Assembly: GCA_027886185.1 (NCBI GenBank)
Contig: WOAB01000040.1
Span: 1-64,000 of the forward strand
DNA length: 64,000 nt
Source: Rheum nobile
Taxonomy: Eukaryota; Streptophyta; Magnoliopsida; Caryophyllales; Polygonaceae
Direction of reading: 5' to 3'
Part shown: in pieces, positions 46,463 through 58,075 of the stretch
How the letters are laid out: each line of letters starts with the position of its first letter
Position numbering within the stretch: the stretch's first letter is position 1
Program-made: the position numbers and the translations under genes
The notes under the pieces: model-generated
Database searches by the model: none
The model's input: the letters and a program-made list of their open reading frames with translations, nothing else
Told to the model about the DNA's origin: nothing

Positions 46463-47829
46463 TGATAAGCACTACTTTGTAGGGCTTAAGTAAGAGTCAT
46501 TAGAGGTTTTATTGGTGCCATTCGGGTAGATTTAGACACATTCATGTGCATGGCGTGTGGGGGCGAAGTTTGGTAATTAATTAAATGCCACGTGATTGAT
46601 GGGCCGAAATTAGGCCCGTGAAGAGGAAGAGGCCCAATTGAAGGATGGGGCCCACGTGAAGTCCCGCGGAGATTGAAGCTGATGCCCGCACGCGTGAATT
46701 GAATTGAAGAAGCGGGAGGTGATGTCGCCATGATGTCAGCGAGCTGATGCATGCATGAGGTGGGCCGAGCAGGTGGATTTTGGAATTGGGCCGCGCATTA
46801 CTGATGCTTGGACAAGATGGGCCGAGAATGTGCCGAAAGTGGGCCGTGTCTGCTCGCGAGAAGTGGAGCGAAGTGCCAGACGAGCTGTTCGCGGGAATTG
46901 CGGGAACGGGATTAATTTCCCTGTTTTAGTTTGTTTAATTTTTATTATTTTATTATTTCGTTTTAGGTTAATTTAGATTTTATTCCCTTTAGTATTTTAA
47001 GGGTAGAAAAAGGCTTGTTTGCCTATCTATCATCATCTCTCTGAAACCCTAATTTCTTTCTACGTACCTTACTATGAAGAACTAAGCCTCCCTGGCTTAG
47101 TCAGACGCTGAAGCTTTCGTTTTGATAAAGTTGTGAGATTCTCGTTCTTAATCTATTGCATGGTTTTTATCTTTCTCTTGCTTAAGTTGCTTATGATTGA
47201 TATTGATAATCTCTATTTGGACGCAACTAGGGTTTATTGTTATTGATCTATTGCTAGATCTAGATTGTTACTGGTTGAGCATATCTATTTCAGAGTAGCA
47301 ATTGCATCGTACTAGTATCTGGTTGTGCTAGTCTTATGCAGAAGAGAACTGATTTACATTCTAGGATAAAAGCTGATTGTTTTATGCTAGAATTGTATCC
47401 AACTATATTCCTATCCGTAAGGCTGCTATTAAACTGAATCTTGATAGTTTCAGGGTTGTTTAATTAGTTAGTGTTAATAGTATCTGGTTGTGCTATTAGT
47501 TATATCTGAAAAGGAATTGGAATCACCATTGCATGAGATTTTGAATGAGTATCTATGATCAACTTGTCATACGAATAGTGGATGTTGTTTGACTAAGTGT
47601 TTTTCCCCATTACTAAATTCATCATCTTTAGTTTGTCTTACCTTTGCATGCTTAGTTACTTAAAACAAACAAAACCCCCCTTTGGTTACTTTGGATTGAC
47701 ATACGAATTGCATATTAAGATAGAATTCGTCTCCCTGTGGATTCGACATTTACTTACCTAGGACTACGGTTTAGGGTTTGTTTGGATATTTTGCATAGTA
47801 GTTTTTAGAACGAAGAAAACCTGTTATCA
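46463..47829 (+). repeat. Athila-like 3' LTR
   Basis: 1367 bp, TGATAAGCAC...TGTTATCA, followed by the TAGAC duplication. Confidence 0.95.
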
Positions 47830-47834
47830 TAGAC
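47830..47834. repeat. Athila-like target site duplication (right), TAGAC
   Basis: Second copy; see 41517-41521. Confidence 0.93.
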
Positions 47835-47927
47835 ACATAACTCTTAACCCTAGACATATATTATGTACTACAATACAATCTCATTCAGCGAACACAATCT
47901 ATCTATCTATAAATCTATATCTATCTA

Positions 47928-48160
47928 TCTATAAATATATAAAGTAGACTAAGGGTGCAATTAATGTCCAATAAATATGAAAAATTATCTCTTTTTTTGT
48001 TAATCTTTCATTACAAACTAAATCATCTAATATAGCTCAATGGTTGAAGACATTCTCATAATACAAGAGGTCTAGGGTTTAATCCCCAATCTTAACAACT
48101 TTGTTTTACTATTTTATCTTTTATTATTTTTTTATTTATACTAATTAGTTACTCAAATCT
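47928..48160 (+). repeat. AT-rich dispersed repeat with tRNA-like boxes, copy 2
   Basis: Begins TCTATAAATATATAAAGTAG after a CTAT microsatellite (47905-47930) and carries the A-box-like and B-box-like motifs at 48030-48087. A diverged third head begins at 48168 (TATTTATAAATATATAAAG), with its own A-box-like TATCTCAATGGTTAG and B-box-like AAGTTCAATTC at 48270-48330. Confidence 0.7.
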
Positions 48161-48330
48161 TATATCTATCTATTTATAAATATATAAAGTATACATTTTG
48201 CCCATTTAATGCCTCATAAATTCCATTTCATTTTATTTTTACATTCCACTGGAAGTCAAATATTCAATTTTATCTCAATGGTTAGTGAAGGGACTTCATA
48301 AAACAAAAAGTTGAAAGTTCAATTCTTCTC

Positions 48331-51257
48331 AGAAACAATTTGATTTTCGATATGTTTCCCTAAACCTAAGGAGTTACTTATTTTTTTAAATCGGCCACTT
48401 AAACCTATAGTACTTGACAATTGTCTCAATAAGTAAACCTAAAAGTAACAGTAAAAAACCAAAAAAAAAGAGAACAAACCTAAAAAGGAAATACGATTAC
48501 ATTTATTGTCTTCTTCATACCTAAGGAAACAATGCGAGATTTCTACCAAAAAATAGACAATTTGAGGTGGTTTGATAAATGTAATTGAAAATTTAAATCA
48601 CAATTAGAATTTATATTTTTATTTGTTTTATGGTCTTCTTCATGCCTAGCATGGTCGTTCAAACTCACTTGCATATAGCTTTTATACGAAATTTATTTTA
48701 TTTTTTTAACGAAATGAACCCATTTAAGATATTAGATTAAAACATTATTTCAATTTATAGTAATATATTTTGTTGTAACAGTTACATCTTCATTACATGT
48801 TTCTAATGTCAATTAATCACATTTAAATTATAGATCGTAACTTCTTCTTTTCATATTTCAAACTCCTAATTGATTAGAGACTGGTTTAACATAGATGACA
48901 AGACATCCATTCCGAAAAATAAAAGATCTCAATCCACATCTCTAATTTTTTATGATTTTCTTAAACCTTATTCCTATAATTGCTTGGATTAGATTTTTAT
49001 ATGGTTGGTTTATTGATATCTATTTTATGAGTTGTAATTGACATTTTGTATGTTTTGTTCTTCCTTATTTTATGAATTGGAATTTCAATTGAAATTTGTG
49101 TATTTTTTTATTGATAATTTGTTCAATGGCAAGTATAATCTCGATCTCTTGAGCATATTATCACAATCCTCCTGCACTACTGATGATCATTCACATGAGC
49201 CAAATTGAAAGCTTAAGCTATTTTATTAGCTCTGTTCTTTTTACACTTTTTTCCCATAAATTCTTTAGCTTTAAGCCACAGTGATAATATCTAATTAATT
49301 TTTTTTTAATTTTTTGTATAATAATAACTAAGCCAACTCTTTAACAACTTTAAAACTAAAAATATACATTTGTCAAATGTAGATTTTTGGGTGGTTTTGC
49401 ATTCCCTGAGGTCATTCCCTACCGGTATCACAAAGTTGTATATGTGATCAATTCGTAAACTTCTATTAGTAAAGAAAAGAGCAATATGTTTTTGTTCTTA
49501 AATGAGAAAGTTTTAACTGATCGCTGGATTATTTATATGGCTACATGCAATAACTATAATTAATTTACTTAAGTGACATAAATAATTGAGATCATAAGTA
49601 TATATATGATTATCGTGGTCGATGGTATTGTCCACTACAAATGAAGTTTTTTTTACAATATATGTACTAAGAAAAAGTCAAATTTAAGTTATATTATAAT
49701 ATCATTTAATTATCTAAAATTTGATGCAAAATAAGAGATTTATTTAATAATAGCTTAAGCAATAAGCATTTTTGTTTGCTATATGTTTACTACATACTCC
49801 ATAGGAGTACAAGTTTGTATTCGTATATATACATAATTGATCATCAATGATTGTTATAATATCCTCTATTTTTGTGACTCATTTGTTACTTTTGAAACAT
49901 ATAACCCCTTTTAATAAATAGATATAAGTAATAAAATTTATGATCATAACTTCTTAACAAAATTCTATAGGTCAATTAATTATCGTATAACTTAATCGTT
50001 CGATAACGCTTTCAAATGAATGTTCATATCTAAAAAAATAAATTGTAAATGGTATGGATAATATGAAGACATACAAAATCGAATATAATAGACAATGACC
50101 TACTATAGCTTATTACTATGTACAATCAAAGTGAGACAATGCTATCACAAGGTAAATAAATTTCTTAATTTCATACAATATTTGAGATCCATCTAAGAGT
50201 TGCATATAAAATGTTTGATCTACTTAAAACCTTTTTAAACATGGCGATTTACAAAATAAGAAGGCAACCTATTCTAATTTTTTTATTCTCTACAATAGCA
50301 TCTAAGTGTGTCTTTGTCCATAAAAATGACAAATTCTCCAGCTTAGCTTGGTGAACAAAAGTGAGTTGTTATTTGTGTACCTGCCATACTAAAATGTTTA
50401 AATTTATGTGAATGTCTGTGTTGTTAAAGCTGAAAATGGTTTTAAAAAAAAAATCTTTTCTCATTTAAAACAGGAAAAAAACCAATAAAATTAATATATA
50501 TATATATATAACCTATGCCCTCTAGTATATATATATAGGATAGAGTATTAGGAAATCTCATTAATATCCTTAAATTAATCTATTAAAGGGCTTGAAAAAA
50601 GTTACATGTTTTTCCTTGAGACTTAAAGCAACTAAAATGAGGCAAGCAATGGAATCATCGTCCATCTTGCAACCATAAATGATCAGACTCTCTTCGTCTT
50701 CTCTATTGAATGCTTCACCACCTTCCCCATTGTTTGCAGACTCACCCTTTCAGAATTCTAGACCAAATCACAATAAAATTCAGTTGTTGAACACCCGCAT
50801 AACCTAATTGAACCCTAGAAGAAAAAGGGTTGGACTATGAAAGTTGTGCTTATTGAGCCAAGTTTGTGAAGGAAGAAGCACGAATCGAGTAAGATGTGAG
50901 AGAGAAGGTCAATTGGAAGCCTGTTGATCTCACCTCCACTTGGTTCTTCGTATGGAAACCAACAACACAAATACAATCAACCAATTCATAAAAGGTAAAA
51001 GTAGGGATAAGGATTTTGGGAGATTAAGAGAGTACAATATGTTGTGTTTCATTTGAATGAAGTCATATTTTTTAACTATATTTTCTTGAACTCCACATCT
51101 TTCTTAATTATATAACTCTTGATCGAATATAGACCAAGTAAAACGTGCTCTTACATATTGAATGATGATAAGTTTTTCATTCCTTAAATAAATTCAATGC
51201 AACTACTGATGCACTGTATTTAGTAAACTTTATTACAAAATTTCATCCTTAAATATA
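48331..51257. other. AT-rich intergenic sequence
   Basis: No supported coding region. A (TA)n microsatellite lies at about 50491-50510 with a second short run at 50527-50538. Nothing else stands out. Confidence 0.55.
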
Positions 51258-51306
51258 CACGATTTCTACTTAGCGCCCCAACAAAATTTATATTTAACGT
51301 CCTAGT

Positions 51307-51425
51307 CCATCCGTGACGGACGAAACATGTTCATCCGTGAAGGACGAAACATGTTCATCTGAGACGGACGAATTAAACATGTTCATCTATCGCAGACGAA
51401 ACATATTCATTCGTCACGGATGAGA
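51307..51425. repeat. E2 palindrome cluster, 5' (ATCCGTCACGGAT type)
   Basis: Five units with core CATCCGTGACGGACGA, separated by AAACATGTT, as a degenerate 24-bp direct repeat. They lie just inside the left terminus and 150-270 bp upstream of the E2 start codon. Confidence 0.9.
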
Positions 51426-51691
51426 TTAACAACCATAAACATTAAATGTTACTTGTCCCCACCTAACAACATTAACTACCGTCTCTAACATATTACGGCC
51501 AAAATTAAACCCTAAACTTCAATCACTCATTCCCTTCCATCTCACAACACCTCTTCCATTAGTTTGATTCTTTTCCATGGCAAATGAAGATATTTTTTTC
51601 AACTTCAATAGTAAAGAAGATGTTTCATGAGATTATCATCACAATGAGGTATGCTTTTTAAGTGTTTACTTTACATGTTAGTGGAAGTTAA

Positions 51692-51978
51692 GAGTTTTAT
51701 GGTTCTTTCTTGTGAATGTCTATATGTTTGAGTTGTTCTTTGGAAAACAAACACTTTCTTAAGGTAATTCGCAATAGTTGTTACTATATATTCATAAAAA
51801 CTTCATCTTTGATTATGTTGTACTAAAAAGTTGGAGATTTTGGTTAAGAATTTTATGGTTCTTTCTTGTGAATGTCTATATGTTTGAGTTGTTCTTTAAA
51901 AAAACAAACACTTTCTTAAGGTAATTCACAATAGTTGTTACTATATATTCATAAAAACTTCATCTTTGATTATGTTGT
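51692..51978. repeat. 130-bp tandem duplication inside E2 intron 1
   Basis: Units at about 51692-51821 and 51848-51978 share TTATGGTTCTTTCTTGTG through GATTATGTTGT with only a few differences. Confidence 0.9.
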
Positions 51979-52077
51979 GCAAAACTGCATGTTTGAGTGT
52001 TTGGCGTTGTTCTATTGAATTTTTACTAGATCTTTGCAAGTTTAAGAACTTTGTTCGTCGACTGTTTTTGAAAAAAA

Positions 52078-52213
52078 CCGTCTGTGACGAATGGAATGAC
52101 TCCATCCGTCATAGATGGAATGAATCCATTCGTGAGGGACGGAATGCATCCATCCGTCACGGATGGAATGCATCCATCCATCACGGATGGAATGCAACCA
52201 TACGTGACGAACC
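52078..52213. repeat. E2 palindrome cluster in intron 1
   Basis: Seven units of the ATCCGTNACGGAT type with GGAATG spacers, ending about 45 bp before the splice acceptor at 52260. An open frame reads through them as VTDGMHPSVTDGMHPS, but exon homology with E3 starts only at 52261. Confidence 0.9.
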
Positions 52214-55200
52214 GATTAGTCATACTGAAACTGCATCCTAAATTTTTTTTACTTCAACAGGAGAACAATTTTGTGAACGACGGTATTAACAATATGTCCC
52301 TGAATGAGTGGGACATGGCACCACCGTCCTTTTCACTTGGGTTGTTCGGCGAAAGTTATGCGCCTCAACAACTGCATATACCGTTATTAGGTGGTTTAGC
52401 TCGTAGTGGAATTTTGTCCGTAAGGTGGGAGGCTCCACCTCAGTTTGGGTTCCCGACATTACACACACAACCGCAGTTTGATTTTCCTACACCTGAAGAA
52501 GTGATTGTTTCAGAAGATTATTCAGAAAGTTTACCACGGGTGAAGTATTCGGATCCAGAGAAGATGCAATTAAATGGGCTAGACAAATTGGGTTTGATAA
52601 TCACTTCTGCATCACTATTGGTCGGGATAGAAACCTTAGTGGAGGAAGCCTTCGAAAGACACAACTGTAGTGTGAAAAAGCGGTAATTCACATTCCTCAA
52701 GATGAAAACAGAGTAAGGGAAAGAACAAGGAGTAAAAAAATGTGGGTGCCCATTCATATTGTTGTGTCAAGAACAACCGAGAGACTCATGGAAGATCAAG
52801 GTAGTTGTTGGAACCCACAACCATGTCATTGGTGATGACTTGTACGGGCATGCATTTGCTGGCAGGATGATACCTGAGCAGAAGAAGTTGTGTAAGTTCA
52901 TGATAAAAAATCATAATAAACCATCCAAGATTGCAATAACACTTAACCAGGACCCAAACAACTGTACTAAAATGAAGCAAGTGTACAATGAAGTGTACAA
53001 GATCCGACATAGTGGGATGGAAGGAAGAACCGTGGTCCAAGAGTTCTTCCATAAGTGTAAGGAGAACAACTACTTTATGGAGTATAGGTCGGATCCAACG
53101 ACCAATAAGATCGTCGACATTTTCTTTGTCAGTCCAGACTCCATGAAACTCCTAAAGGCATTTTCGTATGTCCTTTTGTTAGGCTCCACATACAGCACAA
53201 ACAGGTTAGTATAACACATCTATATGCTATATCTACTTGTTGATATTTTTATTCATTATGCAATGACACATCTACTTGTGCATGTATGACTTGTCTTTTC
53301 TCGAAATTATAGGAGTCACGTCTATATTGAAGAACTACAATGTGGTGGGGGCGTTTCTACAACGTGATCAAGAAGACAACTACGTGTGGGCCGCACAACA
53401 ACTTTTTGAAATGTGTAAAAAGTGTCAAGTAACACCTACATGTCTAGTGACAGATCGTGAAAAAGGCCTTGATGAATGTGTTAGATGGACTCTTTCCAAG
53501 TGCAAAGTCTATCCTTTGTAGGCGTCATGTGAAGAAGAACATAGAGGACCATGCTAAGAAGGAGATGAAGGATAAAAGCTTGGGTACAAGGTTTGCAAAT
53601 ACATACTATAATTTATTCAAGCAAACAATTATACCCGAGTACGAGAGGGAGTTGTGCAGAATTGAGTCGGAATGGAGGGCTTGGCCACGCCTGACTCAAT
53701 ATGTAAGAAACCGTTGGTTGATCCCTTATAGGGAAAGACTCGTGTCAGCTTGGACAGATATTGTTTTCACGCTTGGAACTTCCACGACAAACCAGTTAGT
53801 GCATTGTCCAATCTGTATTCACTGCATTTGCTAAATTTTCACTGCATTTTGTACTAACTATAGGGTTGAAGCAACACACTCTAGTTTGAAAGACTTCTTG
53901 ACTACTCCACATGGCAGTCTAGACACGATATTCGGTCAATATCATTCAAAGATGGGTAACCAAGTGAAGGACATCAAGGGGACCTTCAACAAGAGTGTAC
54001 AAAACATGATGACTCTTGTGACTAGGAGCTGATGTTTTCAAGCGGTTGAAGTACAAAGTATCTAAGGTTGCACTTGACCGCTTGACGGAGGAGTACAAAA
54101 AGGGGGAAATCCATTTTATGACAGTATTTGCAGATGTCAGATGAGGGTGAGAGATGGATTGTCGTGTGTGCATGACATCACTAGAAATGTGACGAGTTCA
54201 ATCCCTATTAAGCCTTCAACGTTGCATCCATTTTGGAGACGATTGAGTTTGTCAGAAGTGCAAGACGAAGGTGAGGTTGAGGTGAAGCGCAGAGTCACAA
54301 GATCTTTGATGGATCAATTTTATACGGATCAGTTCCTCAATCTGTCAGCAGATGATCAAGAAAAATGTGTCTCACAACTTTATGACATAGATCGCCCCGA
54401 GGGGACTAGTCTGCAAGAGCCGACTATTGTGAGGCATAAGGGACGGCCAATGGGAGCTCCAAACAAAGATACCACTAAAAGACATCCTTCTTCATGGGAG
54501 TACACAGACAAAGATATGAAAGGGACACCTTCCAAGAAGCAACGAGGTAGGCCACTAATGTCCACTAGTACACCTTCACCAAACCCTAAAGCTCCTATCA
54601 CTCCTTTGAGGCCATCTCAGGTTAGAGCTCTCAAGAATCCAGTGGGTCAAATGTTTCCACCATATTATCTGTCTCCACAGTCCTTCATTAGAGACTTTGA
54701 GCCGTATAAGGGTATAGTTTTGTCGTGTATGCATGAACACTTGAACGGTTACTTTGATATTATTGGTGATGGAAACTATGGATACAGAGCCGTTGCAGAT
54801 CAACTAGGCCTCGGGCAGGAACAATGGAGGATCGTCCGGCGAGCCATGATTGATAAGGTGAAAGAAATTTGGGAATTGTATGCTCAGACTTGCCTCTTTG
54901 AGACGACGCTGGAAAAAGTACAACAATAACTTACATGGTTTGACTCTGGGATGGCCCCAGAGAAGACTTGGATGGTGCTTCCAGATATGGGTTGTCTGGT
55001 CGCTTCCGCATTCAAGTGTGCAGTTGTCATGGTGGGTGGTGTAAACGCTACTTTCTTGCCTTTGCAAGCGGATCCACATCATCCCAGAGGTGCTAAGCCT
55101 AAGACGATCTACATCTGTCATGTTGAGAAGGAGAGACATTTCATTTCGGTATGGTACTAATCATTTAATTATTTTATATTTATTATTTGAACCCATGAAC

Positions 55201-55630
55201 TAGGCAACTGAGTACATTTCCCATTCTTTTGTAGATGGCCCTATCAGAGGCGTCACCATTGCCTCCAATATTAGTCATGTGGGAGCATGCACATGATGTC
55301 TCTGCTGCTTGTTTGTATGATCCATTCGTTCCTCTGCTGATGGCGTTCGGACCTTCTTCTAGAAGAAAGAGAGGAGGTCGCAAGTCGACTTAAATGCTAT
55401 TGTACTCGCACATTGGAATGCTATTGTGATCCATGATTGTAATGTATTGTAAGCCGACTTAAATGCTATTGTACTCGCCTTGGTGCGCAAGAGATCTCTG
55501 TTTTCTACCCCGTCTTTGGAGAAGTATAACGTTTTCTACGTAACCCCGAATTGAGTGATTCCAATGCCAGATTAAAGATCAAGATGTCAACTATAACCCC
55601 TCCAAATTTCAGCACGTTTGGACTAGGATT

Positions 55631-55680
55631 TAGCTTCTGTAAAGTGGCACGGTTTGTACCGTGCCACTTTACAGAAGCTA
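55631..55680. repeat. Perfect 23-bp hairpin, E2
   Basis: TAGCTTCTGTAAAGTGGCAC... pairs perfectly with 55658-55680 around a TTGT loop. A half copy recurs at 55897-55920, and E3 has a related hairpin at 59641-59689. Confidence 0.93.
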
Positions 55681-55702
55681 AAGTGTTTCGTCTGAAACCC
55701 CA

Positions 55703-55885
55703 CGACTCATCCGTGACGGGCGGTGATGACTCATTTGTCACATGCCAAAGTGTTTCGTCCGTGACGGATGGACATGTTTCGTCTGTGACGGATGGACATG
55801 TTTCGTCCGTGACGGATGGTCACGGACGAAACACTTTGGCCCGTGACGGATGAGTCATCATCGCCCGTCATGGATGAGTCATGGG
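55703..55885. repeat. E2 palindrome cluster, 3' (within the foldback)
   Basis: Nine or so units of TCCGTGACGGA, with GTTTCGT and GACTCAT spacers, arranged symmetrically about the centre near 55775. Confidence 0.9.
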
Positions 55886-56311
55886 ATAAATGATAACCGT
55901 GCCACTTTACAGAAGCTAAATCCTGGTCCAAATGCACTGAAATTTGGAGGGGTTATAGTTGACATCTTATTCTTTAATCTGGCGTTGGAATGACTCAATT
56001 CGGGATTACGTAGAAAAAGTTATACGTAGAAAAAGTTATCTATTCTGCCTCTTTTTGTCACTCTCTCTAGCCCTAGGTGTTTTTGGTGTTCCATTAAAGA
56101 TTTGTGAAGATTGGAGATTGTTTCCCTCAATTGGATCAAGTATTTCTAAAAAATTACCAAACAAATCCAAAATACCAAACAAGAGAACATACAAAGGTAC
56201 GATCCAAACTCTCAACAAAGAACCAACAAACTTAAAAGCATCCACAATTATCAACAAAGTACCAAATGAAACCATCAAAGAAACAAAGACGTCCAAACTA
56301 AGCGAGGCAAC

Positions 56312-56700
56312 CTATTCATCTTCGTCGTCCTCCTCATCATTGTCGTGTGCAAAGTGTCTAAAGTCTTGAATGCAGTGTCGGATAGCCTCGCGCATGTTGT
56401 AGAATTGATCTTCCTCCGCATCATGGAATGGATTGAGACGATGCAAAGCTTGTCCAATGCACTACATAAATACAGCAAAATTAACTAAGGTAAAGCTTGA
56501 ATTGTATATGTAAATTAAAACCAAACATATAACACATATATTCACCTGGACAGGATCTCCGATGCCTGCATCCTGAGGCCTGACACATAAGTGTGTATGA
56601 GGTATGTACCATTCCATGTAGCCGACACTGCACTCATATCCATACCCTGCAGGAGGGCCCATATGTTCGAGTATGATGGAGACTTTCATTATATTTTTAA
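56312..56700 (-). pseudogene. PMD gene 3' fragment, E2
   Basis: Two exons read MGPPAGYGYECSVGYMEWYIPHTH (56546-56670) and CIGQALHRLNPFHDAEEDQF ... ending DEEDDEDE and TAG (56461 down to 56312), separated by an intron (56462-56545, GTGAAT...TAG). They match the last exons of the E3 PMD gene (MGPPIQQGHDCSDDYMEWYLP and AFEQCYNELEQHRNHE), including the intron position. The N-terminal PMD core is missing: right of 56700 only AT-rich sequence follows. Confidence 0.7.
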
Positions 56701-57386
56701 CATAAATGTATACTAAAGTTTTTATTCCAAAAACATGTATTATTATTAATATACAAATAGAGAGTGATAATCATATGAGGAGAATGTTTAGGGTATATAG
56801 TGAGAATTAATCTAAGTCACTAGATTATAAGAATGGAGAGTTTCGATTAAAACACATATATTGGCAAACTTGTAAATATAACAAACTTGTTTATTTTTAT
56901 TTTTGTTTTTAATTAATATTTTCCCCGAAAATTATTTTTTTGAACTTTTTTTCAAAAAAATATTTGTTTCCCGAAAAATAACTATTTTTCCCAATTTTTC
57001 CCCCTGAAATTAAATTTCATATTTTTCGTGAACATTTTCTCAAAAAAATAGTAACATGCACTTTAGCATTTTAATCATGCACTTTAACATACTACTTATA
57101 CACTTGAATATATTTACATATGCACTTAATTTTAGATTACTAGACATGCACTTTAATATACTTATACATGCACTTAAATTGGAATATTGAACATCCATTT
57201 TGAGATAATTACATATGCACTTTTTAACATATTAAGTATGCACTTTAACATGATAAATATGCACTTTTAATATAATAAACATACACTAGCTAAAATGTAC
57301 ACTTTTGATATACATGTTAAACATGCACATTTATATATTACAAGATGCACTCTGTGTGAGCATTAGAACATGTGCTTATATATGCA
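56701..57386. repeat. AT-rich flank with a TATGCACTTTAA minisatellite
   Basis: From about 57055 to 57390 the phrase ATGCACTTTAA or ATGCACTTAA recurs at least ten times at irregular intervals of 25-40 bp. 56880-57050 is A/T homopolymer-rich. No gene. Confidence 0.75.
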
Positions 57387-57394
57387 CTTTGAAT
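57387..57394. repeat. E3 candidate target duplication (left), CTTTGAAT
   Basis: CTTTGAAT abuts the left terminal repeat and recurs at 63487-63494 directly after the right one. Eight bases is at the short end for MULEs (8-11 bp); substitution may have shortened the visible match. Confidence 0.7.
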
Positions 57395-57456
57395 CACGAT
57401 TACTTTTCGGCGCATACCCAAAATTTCTTTTCAGCGCATAGGGTCCACACGTTACG
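57395..57456. repeat. E3 left terminal inverted repeat
   Basis: Compared with the reverse complement of 63425-63486, positions 7-62 differ at only four bases. The outermost six differ (CACGAT versus GGGTCC). It contains CATACCCAAAATT and CAGCGCATAGGGTC and ends in the first palindrome half-site. Confidence 0.9.
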
Positions 57457-57594
57457 TGTGGAGTGTCTCCCCATGTTACGTGTGAAAGCAGACCCTTTCA
57501 AAGTTTCACACGTAACGTGTGGAGCTACACCACACGTTACGTGTAGTGTAGCTCCACACGTTACGTGTGGGTGTGTATCCCACGTAACATGTGG
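57444..57594. repeat. E3 palindrome cluster 1 (left subterminal)
   Basis: Six units of CCACACGTTACGTGTGG type at 57444-57462, 57471-57484, 57508-57523, 57530-57546, 57554-57571 and 57579-57594. Confidence 0.93.
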
Positions 57595-58075
57595 TGTTTT
57601 TAGGGTATTATAATCTTGAGTTATAGTATAATTTAGTATATTTATGCATAGCATATTATTGTATATTTTTAGAATTTATTTGTGGTTCAATGTTGAATTA
57701 TTGATTATTTTATATATATTATAATGTTGTGTATGAATGTTGTATCATATTATTGTATATTTTTAGTATTTATTTGATTATCTAAAATTAATAAAAGAAA
57801 TACCCCAAAATATACAACCTAGAAGACGAAATAGAATTGTTCATTACGCTGGATGACTACAACCACATTTAGCTCACAATACAAGAAATAATACAAGTTC
57901 TTCATAAACTTAGAAACCCTAATACAAAATAAATGACATCGCCTAGTTGCGTTTGAAGAAATTAGGATAGTCTCTGGTAAAAGTTTGCGGCATATCATAT
58001 CTCTGCTTTGATAAAACTGTTTGCTCCCTACAAAGGTTGATAGTACGTAAACAACATTACACAAAAGATACGACA
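57595..58075. other. Non-coding, left arm of E3
   Basis: AT-rich sequence with a repeated TATTGTATATTTTTAG (57659 and 57755). It holds the 3' flank of the GRF gene; nothing else is seen. Confidence 0.5.

Larger units (their letters stand above)
41522..47829 (+). mobile_element. Non-autonomous Athila-like LTR retrotransposon (gag C-terminus and protease only)
   Basis: A 6.3-kb element with two 1367-bp LTRs, TAGAC duplications, an Athila-type primer site, one coding region of about 560 codons, and 1.7 kb of 3' non-coding DNA with a polypurine-like tract before the 3' LTR. RT, RNase H and integrase are absent and the gag N-terminal core is missing too. By eye about 30 mismatches separate the LTRs, so the insertion is fairly recent. 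It must have moved with enzymes supplied in trans. Confidence 0.92.
51577..55391 (+). pseudogene. E2: FHY3/FAR1-type MULE transposase with OTU domain
   Basis: Exon 1 is 51577-51648 (MANEDIFFNFNSKEDV, with TGA at 51628-51630), the intron is 51649-52260, and exon 2 starts 52261 (ENNFVNDGINNMSLNEW). The FAR1 finger (KKCGCPFILL ... GTHNHVIGDD) follows a frameshift and stop near 52684. In the MULE core the first catalytic Asp is Gly (VLLLGSTYSTN, 53180), while the second (LVTDREKGLD, 53450) is kept. Introns after STNR (about 53210-53290) and TTNQ (about 53792-53862) match E1 positions. After VEATHSSLKDF come frameshifts, an AT-hook-like KQRGRPL and KGRPMGAPNK, and the OTU domain (54750-55180), whose catalytic Cys is Tyr (DGNYGYRAV) and whose His block is RHFISV. 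It ends SSRRKRGGRKST before the TAA at 55389. Confidence 0.87.
55524..56024. repeat. E2 foldback structure with palindrome cluster
   Basis: The outer arms (about 55524-55653 and 55897-56024) are inverted copies over roughly 130 bp with few mismatches; the inverted symmetry continues inward through the ATCCGTGACGGAT units, so most of 500 bp is one large palindrome. The left arm ends in a 50-bp perfect hairpin (55631-55680). Confidence 0.9.
51258..56700 (+). mobile_element. E2: MULE with FAR1/MULE-OTU gene and PMD remnant (right end not found)
   Basis: The left end (51258-51300) is alignable with the E3 left terminal repeat, both starting CACGATT and sharing CCAAAATTT-like and GTCCA-like blocks. 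Then come a palindrome cluster, the MULE-OTU gene (51577-55391), a foldback with a second palindrome cluster, and a minus-strand PMD fragment. The gene order (transposase plus, PMD minus) is the same as in E3. No matching right terminal repeat is visible, so the element is truncated or decayed on the right. Confidence 0.6.

Noticed and set aside
52084..52260. Upstream in-frame extension of E2 exon 2 (VTDGMHPSVTDGM)
   Set aside because: A splice acceptor (ACTTCAACAG) at 52260 and homology with E3 exon 2 place the exon start at 52261; the extension is intronic palindrome sequence.
57305..57613. Open frame with HVTCG repeats over the first E3 palindrome cluster
   Set aside because: The repeats are only the translation of CACACGTTACGTGTGG units; no homologous protein context, and the frame starts in the AT-rich flank outside E3.
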